Shown here: positions 1 to 8,495 of the stretch, in pieces
Position numbering within the stretch: the stretch's first letter is position 1
Layout of the letters: each line of letters begins with the position of its first letter
From: Taibaiella sp. KBW10
GTDB taxonomy: Bacteria; Bacteroidota; Bacteroidia; Chitinophagales; Chitinophagaceae
Length of the DNA: 64,000 nucleotides
Direction of reading: 5' to 3'
Assembly: GCF_003852495.1 (NCBI RefSeq)
Contig: NZ_QAJI01000006.1
Coordinates: 46,694-110,693, forward strand
Translations under genes and position numbers: made by a program
Notes under the pieces: model-generated
Told to the model about the DNA's origin: nothing
The model's input: only the letters and a program-made list of their open reading frames with translations
Database searches by the model: none

Positions 1-750
1 GCCTACCAGATCGCCGTCTGACATATATTGAAAAAAAGTGGAAGGATCTTTTATGGTAAAAAACCTGTTTGCTTTCATATCCCATATCAGACGGGCATTT
101 CCAAATTTCTGAAACGCTAATATATGATGCCCGGGTTTGAATACGCCAATTTTATTGGTATCATTTGTATGGAAATACCGGAGGACAAAGGAGCTTATGG
201 TATCCGGAAATCGCAACAAACTCATTTGTAGATTTCTTCCTTCTGCCAAGGATCGGTAATCAATTTTAAATTGATTGTAGGTATAGCTGATGGCTTCCTC
301 CTTGTCAATAGTTGTGACCCGTAAACTGTCGTCATAGAAAATCAATTTGCCCTGCTGATCAAGAGAAATACTGAGTAATTCTAAATTTGGCCGGATACCC
401 TGAAGCAATCTGCTGTTGGATCTGTTGTAGATCTGTCCATCTTTATAAAAAGCGATTTCTTTTGAAAAAGAAAATATCCATAAGCGCCGCTCCTTATCTT
501 CTAAAGATCCGAATACTTCGTTAGAAGGCAGCTTATCATTAACCGTGAAGCTGGTAAACTTAGTGCCGTCAAAGCGGCTTAATCCCGATTCTGTGCCAAA
601 CCATAAAAAGCCGTCATGGCTTTGGGTAATTGTATATACAGTTTCTCCGGCAAGGCCATCTTTTGCCGTGTAGTGAATATAATTATAGTCTTGGGCATGT
701 GCTGCGATCGTATAGAAACAGAAGAGCAGCAATATTATGTTTTTACACAT
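1..750 (-). CDS. Two-component propeller sensor, N-terminal part (cut by window edge)
   Basis: Reading the minus strand from the ATG at 750 gives 250 open codons running off the window, so the 3' part is missing. It starts with a signal peptide (MCKNIILLLFCFYTIAAHAQ), then YIHYTAKDGLAGETVYTI and HDGFLWFGTESGLSRFDG, the classic blades of the periplasmic Reg_prop beta-propeller. In this family such propellers precede a Y_Y_Y domain, a membrane helix and a histidine kinase (LytS or hybrid type), which cannot be seen here. It probably senses an extracellular or periplasmic signal. It is divergent from the T9SS gene that follows; the 241-bp gap shows no clear promoter motif to me. Confidence 0.85.
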   Translation of the reverse strand, partial: MCKNIILLLFCFYTIAAHAQDYNYIHYTAKDGLAGETVYTITQSHDGFLWFGTESGLSRFDGTKFTSFTVNDKLPSNEVFGSLEDKERRLWIFSFSKEIAFYKDGQIYNRSNSRLLQGIRPNLELLSISLDQQGKLIFYDDSLRVTTIDKEEAISYTYNQFKIDYRSLAEGRNLQMSLLRFPDTISSFVLRYFHTNDTNKIGVFKPGHHILAFQKFGNARLIWDMKANRFFTIKDPSTFFQYMSDGDLVG

Positions 751-991
751 TGGGAATAGCAAGTTACAGTAATCGCATTGAGTAAAGTAAGGCACCGTAA
801 TACTGTTGCCGTATAGACAGGTAATCCGGGTTGTGAATTTAGGGTATTTTCTATCATTATTGGGATAAACATACCTTAAAATACACAATGGTGAACTGCA
901 AAGGACAATGTGTAAACTTCTTGTTTTTCAAACAACTACAATGGTGGAAATTAGTTGTGGCATTATTCCAAAACTATTTAAAATAATATTT

Positions 992-3253
992 ATGAAAAAA
1001 TGGAAACATTTTATTGCTGTAGGGGCATTATGTCTAATGGCCTTGCCTCCTCGACTTTATGCGCAGGTCGAAAATACGGAGCGATCAGAATGGCATCGGC
1101 AGATGGCAGAGCAGGAGCAGAAGATCACTTCGTTTATTGCAGCGCAAATGAAGCAGAGCGCGGTGAATGAAAAGCTGAGACGGGAATTTTTGGCAACGGA
1201 AGGGCATGATGAGGTACCGGCATCTGAAGTACCCCGGATGACAGAAGATTATTTAAAAGACCATTATCGCCAGGCGTATTTTAAACAGCATCCGGAGGCC
1301 GTGGCCATATACAACCCCGGCCGGGTACAGTTGGAGCCGGTACCAAACGCTAAGCCTACCGGTGCCAGTGCCGATAATATGCTGTGTAATTATGGAGACT
1401 TTGAAACGGCAACATCTGCGAACCTAGTCTCCCAAGGGTACAATGGATATGCGGGTGCTACTTATTATTATTATTCCGGGGGCTTATGTAGTTTTATTCC
1501 GACTACAAGTGTCAGCTATCTTAATGTTGGGTTCTCGGATCCTAACAATTTTCTGGTGACCAATAACATCCCGGATCCTAATATCCCGGCGATTAATCAG
1601 ACCCATAATGGTTCTAAGCATGCGATAAGAATAAATGGTTATGAGAATTGTGATAAGTTTGGGATCAATATGCTTCAGAAGTCCTTCTCTTCCTCCACTA
1701 CAGGGAAAGGCCGGATCAATTTTTCTTATGCTTTGGTTGTACAGGCGCCTCATAGCGGGGCAGAGGCATATGGCAATGCATTTTTTGTAGCCCGTGTACT
1801 GGATAATGGTGGGAATGAAGTGGGTTCCCGCGTATGTGTTTCCAGCGGGTCTGCAGGAAGCAATTTTAAAACAACAGATATTCCAGACTGCAGGCGTAGC
1901 CCTAATTGGAAGGTGTCTACTTTATGGAGAGACTGGGACTGTAATTATATAGAATTTGATGCACAGGCGGGAAAAACATATACAATAGAATTTTTCGTGG
2001 CGGCCTGCAAATGGAATGTTCACTATGCCTATGCTTATGTAGATGATATCTGTGCCAATATTTCTTGTTGTCCCAACTTGCCTCCTCCCCCTGCCAATCC
2101 TAAATGTGTTCCGGGTAATAATAGCAGTAACCTTTCCTGGAATCCGGTGCCGGGTGCTGTATATTATAAAGTATCTATCACAACGTATGATCCCGCTTGT
2201 TGTCTCGGCCCTAATCCTATCGGGTTATCTACTGTACGAAATACAAGTACACCGAGTCTTTCTGTTCCCAGTACGCTGGCGCACTGTTTTTCCTGGAAAG
2301 TACAAGCCGTAATGCCAGATAGTTGCAGAACAGAATTTTCGGATCGTCAATGTTCCTGTACATTACCACCGCCACCACCGGTTGGGCTGGATTGTGCGCC
2401 TGGTAAAGATGTCAGTAATCTTTCCTGGACACCTATCCCGGGAGCCGCCTACTATAAAGTGTCTATAACCACCTACGATCCTGTTTGTTGCTCAGGCCCC
2501 AGTCCTATAGGCCTGTCTACCGTGCGAAATACCAATACGGCCAGTCTAAGTGTTCCGGCTACATTAGCCCGTTGTTTTTCCTGGAAAGTGCAGGCGGTGA
2601 TGTTAGATAGTGCCCGTTCTTTATTTTCAGATAGTAAATGCTCCTGTACACCGCCGATACCACCACCGGTTGGTTTAGACTGTATTCCCGATCCGGGTGG
2701 AAGTAATCTCTCCTGGGCACCTGTTACCGGAGCACTTTACTATAAAGTATCTATTACTACATATGATCCGGCATGTTGTCCTGGATCCAACTTTGGTTTG
2801 TCGACTGTAAGGCATACCAATAGTCCTAATCTCTTTGTACCCTTATCCCTGGCCTCTTGTTTTTCCTGGAAAGTACAGGCAGTAATGCCGGATAGTTCAA
2901 GAACGGAATTTTCGGTTAGTAAGTGTTCTTGTTCCCCATCCAGACCCGGAGAAGGGAGGCCCATTAATGCTAATGCCGTTCTGGATCATAAGATGTCTGT
3001 AACAGCAGTACCCAACCCCGCATCTGAGTATATACAGTTTACCGTGCATGACAGGGACCAACAAAATCGTTCCAACAGGCTGAATATATCTCTATACGAT
3101 ATCAGCGGAAAGGAAGTAATTCGTAAGGAGATGAGTATAGAAGACCAGTTGCGCTTAGATATTCATGCCTTTGCTGATGGCGTATATACCTACGAAATCA
3201 GAAGCAATAAACATATTTTGTTTAAAGATAAAATAGTGATAGAAAAACGCTAA
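992..3253 (+). CDS. Secreted T9SS cargo protein with three 96-residue Cys-rich repeats and type A sorting domain
   Basis: The best start is the ATG at 992 (753 aa), because MKKWKHFIAVGALCLMALPP...YAQ is a clear signal peptide; the frame is open 28 codons further upstream but that part is not signal-like. After an N-terminal region comes a beta-rich domain (about residues 120-350) and then three tandem fibronectin-III-like repeats, each beginning with a Pro-rich linker and holding SNLSW, YYKVSITTYDP, ACC/VCC and CFSWKVQAVM. The C-terminus (about 665-753; VPNPASEYIQF, LYDISGKEV, FADGVYTYEI) is a T9SS type A sorting domain, which in the family is cleaved after outer-membrane passage. A surface or secreted adhesin or binding protein is likely; no catalytic motif was seen. 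Confidence 0.85.
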   Translation: MKKWKHFIAVGALCLMALPPRLYAQVENTERSEWHRQMAEQEQKITSFIAAQMKQSAVNEKLRREFLATEGHDEVPASEVPRMTEDYLKDHYRQAYFKQHPEAVAIYNPGRVQLEPVPNAKPTGASADNMLCNYGDFETATSANLVSQGYNGYAGATYYYYSGGLCSFIPTTSVSYLNVGFSDPNNFLVTNNIPDPNIPAINQTHNGSKHAIRINGYENCDKFGINMLQKSFSSSTTGKGRINFSYALVVQAPHSGAEAYGNAFFVARVLDNGGNEVGSRVCVSSGSAGSNFKTTDIPDCRRSPNWKVSTLWRDWDCNYIEFDAQAGKTYTIEFFVAACKWNVHYAYAYVDDICANISCCPNLPPPPANPKCVPGNNSSNLSWNPVPGAVYYKVSITTYDPACCLGPNPIGLSTVRNTSTPSLSVPSTLAHCFSWKVQAVMPDSCRTEFSDRQCSCTLPPPPPVGLDCAPGKDVSNLSWTPIPGAAYYKVSITTYDPVCCSGPSPIGLSTVRNTNTASLSVPATLARCFSWKVQAVMLDSARSLFSDSKCSCTPPIPPPVGLDCIPDPGGSNLSWAPVTGALYYKVSITTYDPACCPGSNFGLSTVRHTNSPNLFVPLSLASCFSWKVQAVMPDSSRTEFSVSKCSCSPSRPGEGRPINANAVLDHKMSVTAVPNPASEYIQFTVHDRDQQNRSNRLNISLYDISGKEVIRKEMSIEDQLRLDIHAFADGVYTYEIRSNKHILFKDKIVIEKR
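2081..2940 (+). repeat. Three tandem 288-bp coding repeats
   Basis: The Cys codon that opens each unit is at 2105, 2393 and 2681, an exact 288-bp (96-codon) period. Each unit encodes the same order of motifs (SNLSW, YYKVSITTYDP, a CC pair, LSTVR, CFSWKVQAVM, a C-C pair), with the third unit a few residues shorter at its CC loop. The units have diverged, which suggests old duplication. Confidence 0.9.
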
Positions 3254-3270
3254 TGTTTAGTGTTTTAATG

Positions 3271-3310
3271 ATAGAAAAGGGGCAGCTTATATAAGCTGCC
3301 CCTTTTCTAT
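3271..3310 (+). terminator. Rho-independent-type terminator after the T9SS gene
   Basis: A perfect 20+20 bp palindrome with no unpaired loop bases beyond what folding forces, GC core GGGGCAGC/GCTGCCCC, and A/T runs at both ends, starting 17 bp after the stop codon. The symmetry allows function in either direction. Confidence 0.85.
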
Positions 3311-3333
3311 TTGTATTGCTATCGCTGTGATGA

Positions 3334-3612
3334 AAACAATAAGCGATCGGTACAGAACAGATCGCTTAAGACCGGCCTTATAAATCCGGCGTTAAGAAAA
3401 TCATTGGCTCGGTCGATAAAGGCGCAAACCATTGTCTGAGCGCAGCTAGTTTAGTTTGCGACCGACCGACACCTTGATTTTTAGCCAAGGATTTATACAG
3501 CCTTGATTTTTTGGCGCTACCTTTTGCATCAAGGCAAAAGGTAGCAGTTCCTATAAATCCAAATCAAAAGAATTAAAGTAGGCCTGTGTTTCCTAAAAGC
3601 GGGAACTCAATT
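3334..3612 (-). repeat. Dispersed intergenic repeat, copy 1
   Basis: Minus-strand copy of the element also found at 56208 and 62236. Shared blocks in element order: AATTGAGT...CTTTTAGGAAAC, a hairpin with perfect 12-bp arms GCTACCTTTTGC/GCAAAAGGTAGC (3516-3545), AAAAATCAAGG twice, a GTCGGTCGGTCGCAAAC block, a CTGCGCTCAGACAATGG block, and ATCGACCGAGCCAATGAT through CTGTTCTGT. An extra 8-bp stem (AAGCGATC/GATCGCTT) sits at 3340-3367. The element begins 1-2 bp after the response-regulator stop codon and is in the same orientation as that gene, so it forms its 3' untranslated region. Together with the terminator it fills the 3254-3613 gap. Confidence 0.85.
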
Positions 3613-3613
3613 A

Positions 3614-4276
3614 TTATAATATGACAATCCCTCTTTTAATCGCGTAGAGTACTAGTCCTACTCTCGATTTAACCTGGAATTTCTCAAAGAGCGCTTCCCT
3701 GTAGCCATCAATCGTTCTTGGACTCAGGAACATACATTTGGCGATTTCTGCATAACTTAATTCGGTACAGACGAGTTTTAAAAATTCTTTTTCCCTTTCG
3801 GTAAGATTAATGATTGTCGCGATGGTAGAACTGCCATTCATCACCCCACCAATCGTACTGATCACTTTATGGGTAATATGGTTATTATAAAAATACCCCT
3901 GTTCCAGTACTGATTTTATAGCCTTATGCAGTTCATCTGTTTCTGCATTTTTTAGTACATAACCTTTAGCGCCTTTTTGGATCATCTTAATAATCGCCGC
4001 CTCATCATCCATGGTGCTCAAAGCAAGGATGGCAACCTGCGGATAATGCTCACTCAGCCAGCCGGCCGTATCATAGCCGTCCAGCTCGGGCATCCTGATA
4101 TCGAGCAGTACGATGTCCGGAAGTTTATCAGGTTGGAGTGCCTCAATAAAAAGCTGTCCGTTGGCCGCCTCCATAGTGACTTCGTGATGAGCAATATTAT
4201 TAATCAACATCTTTAGTCCTTTACGAAATAAAGCATGGTCATCTACAATAGCAACGTTGGTATATTTAGCATTCAT
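3614..4276 (-). CDS. LuxR/NarL-family response regulator
   Basis: 220 aa. Residues 1-125 form a receiver domain: VAIVDDHALFRKGL with the acidic pair, phospho-acceptor Asp in IVLLDIRMPELDGYD (about residue 59), and the conserved Lys in KGAKGYVLKNA. Residues 150-215 form a LuxR-type helix-turn-helix (LTEREKEFLKLVCTELSYAEIA, SPRTIDGYREALFEKF). It is the cytoplasmic output partner of the histidine kinase upstream, with which it overlaps by 11 bp, so the two are translationally coupled. Targets are not visible; the adjacent small paralogous genes are candidates by position only. Confidence 0.93.
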   Translation of the reverse strand: MNAKYTNVAIVDDHALFRKGLKMLINNIAHHEVTMEAANGQLFIEALQPDKLPDIVLLDIRMPELDGYDTAGWLSEHYPQVAILALSTMDDEAAIIKMIQKGAKGYVLKNAETDELHKAIKSVLEQGYFYNNHITHKVISTIGGVMNGSSTIATIINLTEREKEFLKLVCTELSYAEIAKCMFLSPRTIDGYREALFEKFQVKSRVGLVLYAIKRGIVIL

Positions 4277-5054
4277 GATGAGGAATATTAAGGTGAATAA
4301 GGGTGCCTTTTGAGGGTTCGCTTTCTATGTGCAGGGTACCTTGAAGTAAGGCTATACGATGCTGCATATTCTGCAGGCCTAAGCCTTTGATCGTATCGGG
4401 TGCTGTTATAAATCCTTTGCCGTTATCTTTGAAGTTAATGGTCAATGCTTTTACTTCATCATAAGTTACCCGGATCTCAATTAGAGTAGCTTGCGCATGC
4501 TTCATTACATTCTGAAAGCACTCCTGCAAGATGCGGAAAAGAATAATCTTATGTTGTACCGGCAGTGCCTGCTCTTCCGCTTGTATTTCAACCTGACATT
4601 GCATATAATTATTCCGGCCCAACTGTTTTTGCATATGCTGCAAAAACGCCGTGAGACTGAGCTGTTGCAGGTATCCGCCATTCAGGTTTTTGGCCAGGCT
4701 ACGCAGGTCGGCCAGAGAAGTGTCTACATTTTCTTTGATTTCATTTAGGGTCACTTCCGATTGCTCCTGATTGTGTAAAACCATCTGTAATTGAATACTG
4801 GCGAGGCTGAGCAATTGCCCTACATGGTCATGGATTTCTTCGCTGATATTTTGAAAAGTCTGTTCCTGTATTTCGAGTTGCGACTGTAGCAATTGTGCTG
4901 AAAAAGCCAACTGCATTTTATCCTTTTCCTCGATATGTTTCTTTTTTCGTTTGTTGTATATAGCGACATAGGCCAGTAGAAATCCAACTACGATCAGGGT
5001 CATAGTAGTGATCAGGGAGACGATCAGGATGATATTCGTTGCCGATACTTGCAT
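4266..5054 (-). CDS. Sensor histidine kinase, HisKA_3 (LytS/DegS/NarX-like) type
   Basis: 262 aa. One N-terminal membrane helix (about residues 6-30), a coiled-coil linker, then the dimerization/phospho-acceptor box EEIHDHVGQLLSLASIQLQM (His near residue 76) and a short HATPase domain with N box (ILQECFQNVMKHAQA), G1 DNGKGF and G2 GLGLQNMQHRI. Almost no extracytoplasmic part exists, so it probably takes its signal from the 7-TM protein encoded just upstream (31-bp overlap). The HisKA_3 class normally pairs with LuxR-type regulators, matching the next gene. Confidence 0.92.
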   Translation of the reverse strand: MQVSATNIILIVSLITTMTLIVVGFLLAYVAIYNKRKKKHIEEKDKMQLAFSAQLLQSQLEIQEQTFQNISEEIHDHVGQLLSLASIQLQMVLHNQEQSEVTLNEIKENVDTSLADLRSLAKNLNGGYLQQLSLTAFLQHMQKQLGRNNYMQCQVEIQAEEQALPVQHKIILFRILQECFQNVMKHAQATLIEIRVTYDEVKALTINFKDNGKGFITAPDTIKGLGLQNMQHRIALLQGTLHIESEPSKGTLIHLNIPHHEC

Positions 5055-5665
5055 ATAAAAGCATAGCTCCAGGAGCCATATAGTATAAAGTTAAGGAAAA
5101 CAAAAATGATTTGACGAACGGGAATGCCTAATTCTAAATAGATAGTTACCAGATAGTCATAAAACAGGTAGGAAACGGTACTGCCAATAGCATGAAAGAG
5201 TATACCCGCGGCCAGCCAGAAAGGGGCATGTTGAGGAAGGTTGACAAAGGAATCTTGTTTCAGTAGCGTATAAAAGTAATAGAGGCACTGGACAGAGATC
5301 AGGAAATAAGAGAAGATAATACTTTTGACGGCGAAGTTTTTATAACCGAAATAGTATACCTCCGAAACAAAGAAAAGGGTAAAAATAAACAGGAATAGAA
5401 CATTAGTTCTATCCCTGTTTGTCGTTATGGTGCAAATCTTATGCAATACGAATTGTATAAATACAAAGTTGAGCAGGACATAAAAATTGTATACCACATT
5501 ACTGTTGATCTTCTGTGCATAAGCATACATACCCCAAAGCTCTATGCCTAAAACGATAAAGAGATAAGGAATAAACATGAGCCACTTTTTCCCCGCTTTA
5601 GTCAGCGTGATTAAGGCAAGAAGGAAACAGATGAGTTCAAAAAGGATATTCAGGTATACAATCAT
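5024..5665 (-). CDS. Seven-helix membrane protein, probable sensory partner of the histidine kinase
   Basis: 213 aa, almost all hydrophobic: about seven predicted helices (near residues 4-22, 29-48, 57-76, 88-106, 112-132, 148-170, 183-204) separated by short loops. I do not recognise a named family with certainty. It overlaps the kinase gene by 31 bp, so stoichiometric production is likely; the arrangement suggests that it is the membrane input module of the two-component system. A transporter is less likely given its small size. Confidence 0.7.
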   Translation of the reverse strand: MIVYLNILFELICFLLALITLTKAGKKWLMFIPYLFIVLGIELWGMYAYAQKINSNVVYNFYVLLNFVFIQFVLHKICTITTNRDRTNVLFLFIFTLFFVSEVYYFGYKNFAVKSIIFSYFLISVQCLYYFYTLLKQDSFVNLPQHAPFWLAAGILFHAIGSTVSYLFYDYLVTIYLELGIPVRQIIFVFLNFILYGSWSYAFICKYRQRISS

Positions 5666-5671
5666 AATGTC

Positions 5672-6202
5672 TTATGGAAAATGGTTGCCGATGTTAAAAA
5701 CATTGCTTTTAACTTTTGTGATTACTTCAGGATATTTTGCATACCTATTTACTAGATCAATATAATCGATAATCTTGGCAGTATCTATTGGAGAACCCAA
5801 AGAATCTATTAGATTTCGATCTCCGATCGTAGGAATAAGATATACGGATAACCTTTTGTCCTTATTAATGTAAGGATAAATACCGATATAGGTTTCTTTA
5901 CCAGGGAAATAATTGTCTACCACTTTCTGTACACTACGCATAGAATCATACATATTTAATAGCGAATTAATGGAATGCAGTTCACCATGAGGTAGAGAGT
6001 ATACATCCGTTCCGTTTATATTCGTCAATTTTAATCCCCTGTATTCTTTAATATGGTCAGTTGCAGTATCCGATTCTTTGTATGTAAGTGGTAAAAACGC
6101 GGGATCGAGGTTGCTGTAGTGCTTATAGTATGCCCATATCTTTGATATGAAAAAGCCAATAATTATCCCGATAAATAAAATGAGTAAAGTTTTTCCTTTC
6201 AT
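5672..6202 (-). CDS. Membrane-anchored protein of unknown function (paralogue of next gene)
   Basis: 176 aa: an N-terminal hydrophobic anchor (residues 5-24) and an exported domain. It shares with the product of 6246-6782 the blocks LPHGELHSI.SL..MY..M.SV, YIGI/VFP.I, KRLS.Y.I.TIG, and the C-terminal N.YNIGNH.P ending. Family unknown to me. It lies 7 bp upstream of the 7-TM gene on the same strand, so it is probably co-transcribed with the two-component cassette and could be an accessory sensor or target; this is inference from position. Confidence 0.7.
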   Translation of the reverse strand: MKGKTLLILFIGIIIGFFISKIWAYYKHYSNLDPAFLPLTYKESDTATDHIKEYRGLKLTNINGTDVYSLPHGELHSINSLLNMYDSMRSVQKVVDNYFPGKETYIGIYPYINKDKRLSVYLIPTIGDRNLIDSLGSPIDTAKIIDYIDLVNRYAKYPEVITKVKSNVFNIGNHFP

Positions 6203-6245
6203 AATTTTTGTTTTAAAGTGTAATGTTTGTTATTAAGATGATTGA

Positions 6246-6782
6246 TTAAGGGTAATGATTCCCGATATTATAAATGTTACTTTTAATGCTTTTCTGTATA
6301 TCATCATTTACATTGCTTTGATCCAGTTTGTTGTAAAGAATAATAGACGATTCTTTTACTGGTTTTCCAGGTATATCTACTAATCCTTTTTCGCCTATAG
6401 TTGCGATACAATAAAAAGATAGTCTTTTGCCAAGACTATCTTCTTTTATACTTGGAAATACACCAATATATACTTCTTTATCTTGAAATTCCTTTTCTTT
6501 TTTAATTGCGGTTCTGACAGAATCCATTGCTTCATACATACTACCTAGAGATTCTATAGAGTGGAGTTCACCATGAGGTAGTTGGTAATTTGTATGATCT
6601 GTAGTATCCAAAAGTGTCAACTTCTGATATTGTTCAATATTTAGCTTTACGGTATCTGCATATGCATATGGAACGCGCCTATGTTTTGGGTCTCCTGGAA
6701 AATCTTTCTTGTTTTGAAAGAACGTAGGTGTAAGGCCGATAGCAATACCTGCAATTACAGCTAATGGGATTTTTAAATTCAT
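6246..6782 (-). CDS. Small exported protein of unknown function (tandem paralogue)
   Basis: 178 aa from the ATG at 6782 (MNLKIPLAVIAGIAIGLTP, a signal peptide or anchor); an upstream in-frame start at 6845 would add 21 non-signal residues and is less likely. It is colinear with the 176-aa neighbour over its full exported part, so the two are a tandem duplication. It is first in the apparent five-gene minus-strand unit that ends with the response regulator (gap of 43 bp to the next gene). Confidence 0.7.
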   Translation of the reverse strand: MNLKIPLAVIAGIAIGLTPTFFQNKKDFPGDPKHRRVPYAYADTVKLNIEQYQKLTLLDTTDHTNYQLPHGELHSIESLGSMYEAMDSVRTAIKKEKEFQDKEVYIGVFPSIKEDSLGKRLSFYCIATIGEKGLVDIPGKPVKESSIILYNKLDQSNVNDDIQKSIKSNIYNIGNHYP

Positions 6783-6959
6783 AAATTTTAGATTTAAAGG
6801 TGAAAATGCTTCTTCTAAAGTACAATCGTAAATGCCGTAAAACAATAGCCGCCCTGCCGATGCATTATTTAATCCGAACGGAATTTTTGCTTAAAGACTT
6901 TACAGGTAAGTATTTTAGCTGATTTTAATGGCGATTATTTATTTCTCTTTTCTGTAAAA

Positions 6960-7001
6960 TACCGTAAAAACTACATGTTCTTTCTGTAGGTTTTTACGGT
7001 A
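6960..7001. other. Strong hairpin between divergent genes
   Basis: Arms at 6960-6975 and 6985-7001 pair over 16 bp with one bulged base (TACCGTAAAAACTACA against TGTAGGTTTTTACGGTA), loop of 9 nt. It is not at the 3' end of any gene: both flanking genes start outward from it. It lies 21 bp upstream of the -33 box at 7023 and so could be an operator or a block to read-through. The rest of the 6783-7124 gap holds the promoter below and nothing else I recognise. Confidence 0.6.
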
Positions 7002-7022
7002 GCAATCTCCGTGTATGTACGC

Positions 7023-7053
7023 TTGTACCGGCTACGGCTCAGCGCTACATTTG
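7023..7053 (+). promoter_or_regulatory. Bacteroidota-type promoter for the 7125 gene
   Basis: TTG (7023-7025), 20-bp spacer, TACATTTG (7046-7053), matching TTG-N19/20-TAnnTTTG. It predicts a leader of about 65-70 nt. Confidence 0.6.
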
Positions 7054-7124
7054 AAGCGTAATTCTTACATAACCGGGAAGCTGAAAACGGCGTTTAGAGT
7101 AGGCAGGATTAAAACATTTCAATT

Positions 7125-8480
7125 ATGAATAGATATTTATGTACACTAATAGCACTTTTTCTGTGTATCGGTAGTTATGCAGAAAAAGGAAACGGCTGCG
7201 CCAAAGACACGGCTAAGGTACAGGTCAGGGAAATCAGGTTTAATTATATGACCAAAAAATTTGAAGATGGTATTATCGATAAATTGAACATTAACGATTG
7301 GGTGCAGTTTGTGATGACCAATATCCCGGGTACAAAAGACTCTGTCGTCTTCCAGGCAGAGGTTGAATTTGCAAATGGTCACCTAGAAATGGGAACTCAA
7401 TTTGGAAGTTTTATGAATTTTAATGGAGGCAAGGAGAATGATGGAGAAGTCGGAACTACTGAGAGCCAAGCTGCAGCTAAAGCTGCGGCTAAAGCTGCGA
7501 TTGAAAAAGTTGATAAAGAGACGGACTCTGCTAGAGAAATGATTAATAAACTGAATCTTCCCGAATCTGAAGTTTTAAGAAAAACTTACTTGAAGGGTGA
7601 AGATTTGAGAAAAGATTTGAACAAGATGAATAATGCCAAAAAACTCAATACAACGACGATTACTAAAGACCTTGAGATTGGTGTTGCGAGAAATTTTATT
7701 AAACAATACATTAAATCTAAACACAAAGAGTTTGCCAAACTAGCTGAAGCTGCCCAAGAAGATGTTGATTGGCAAAAAAATCTTATCAATTTACACCAAC
7801 TAAATATGCAGGAAGGGAATCGCCAAAAGGACAGCATTATTGTTTCTTATGCTGTAAAAGCAGATACCGTTCGTGAAAAAGGTAATGGAGATTATTATTT
7901 CCTCCCTTTTAAAGTACAAAACTTTGATAATGCCAGCATCAATATTAAATTTTTGAATAAGGAAAACTTGGCAAGCCAGGATTTGATTATTCCTTTTGCT
8001 AATAAAGGGGGATTTAAATTAGATTTTAGTTCCGGGTTTGTATTTAATGCGATTTATGATAAGGAATACGTGATCGTAGATGCAGCTAACGGTAATGTGC
8101 AGATCAAGGATAAAAATAAAGAATTACGCTTTAATACAGGTCTGGCTTTAATGGCACATGGGTACTGCAGAACGGGCCGATTTGTTAACTTAGGAGTGAC
8201 AACCGGGATCTCCTATAATCTTAATGTCCAGAACTTAAACTATCTTTTAGGAGGCTCACTACTTTTTGGACAAGACCAAAGATTCATTGTGACGTTTGGC
8301 GGGATGATGGGTAAATCGAAAATATTAGCGTCCCATTACACGGTAGATACAGATATCTCACAATCGCAACTGACAGTGCAGAGTGCGGTACCTTTGGTAG
8401 AGCGCCTGAAAATATCTCCCTTCCTGGGTATTTCGTATAATCTTGGTTTAGGTACAAAGACCAAGAAGATCAAACTATAA
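7125..8480 (+). CDS. Exported protein of unknown function with Ala/Lys-rich helical region
   Basis: 451 aa with signal peptide MNRYLCTLIALFLCIGSYA. Residues about 105-240 are strongly helical and charged, with an AAAKAAAKAA stretch encoded by short GCTGC(A/G)GCTAAA repeats, likely coiled coil. The C-terminal 180 residues alternate hydrophobic and polar residues with Gly and aromatic positions (FNTGLALMAHGYCRTGRFVNL, LLGGSLLFGQDQRF), resembling outer-membrane strands. No named domain recognised. It stands alone, with its own promoter and a strong terminator. Confidence 0.65.
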   Translation: MNRYLCTLIALFLCIGSYAEKGNGCAKDTAKVQVREIRFNYMTKKFEDGIIDKLNINDWVQFVMTNIPGTKDSVVFQAEVEFANGHLEMGTQFGSFMNFNGGKENDGEVGTTESQAAAKAAAKAAIEKVDKETDSAREMINKLNLPESEVLRKTYLKGEDLRKDLNKMNNAKKLNTTTITKDLEIGVARNFIKQYIKSKHKEFAKLAEAAQEDVDWQKNLINLHQLNMQEGNRQKDSIIVSYAVKADTVREKGNGDYYFLPFKVQNFDNASINIKFLNKENLASQDLIIPFANKGGFKLDFSSGFVFNAIYDKEYVIVDAANGNVQIKDKNKELRFNTGLALMAHGYCRTGRFVNLGVTTGISYNLNVQNLNYLLGGSLLFGQDQRFIVTFGGMMGKSKILASHYTVDTDISQSQLTVQSAVPLVERLKISPFLGISYNLGLGTKTKKIKL

Positions 8481-8495
8481 TAATGCCTACCGGAT

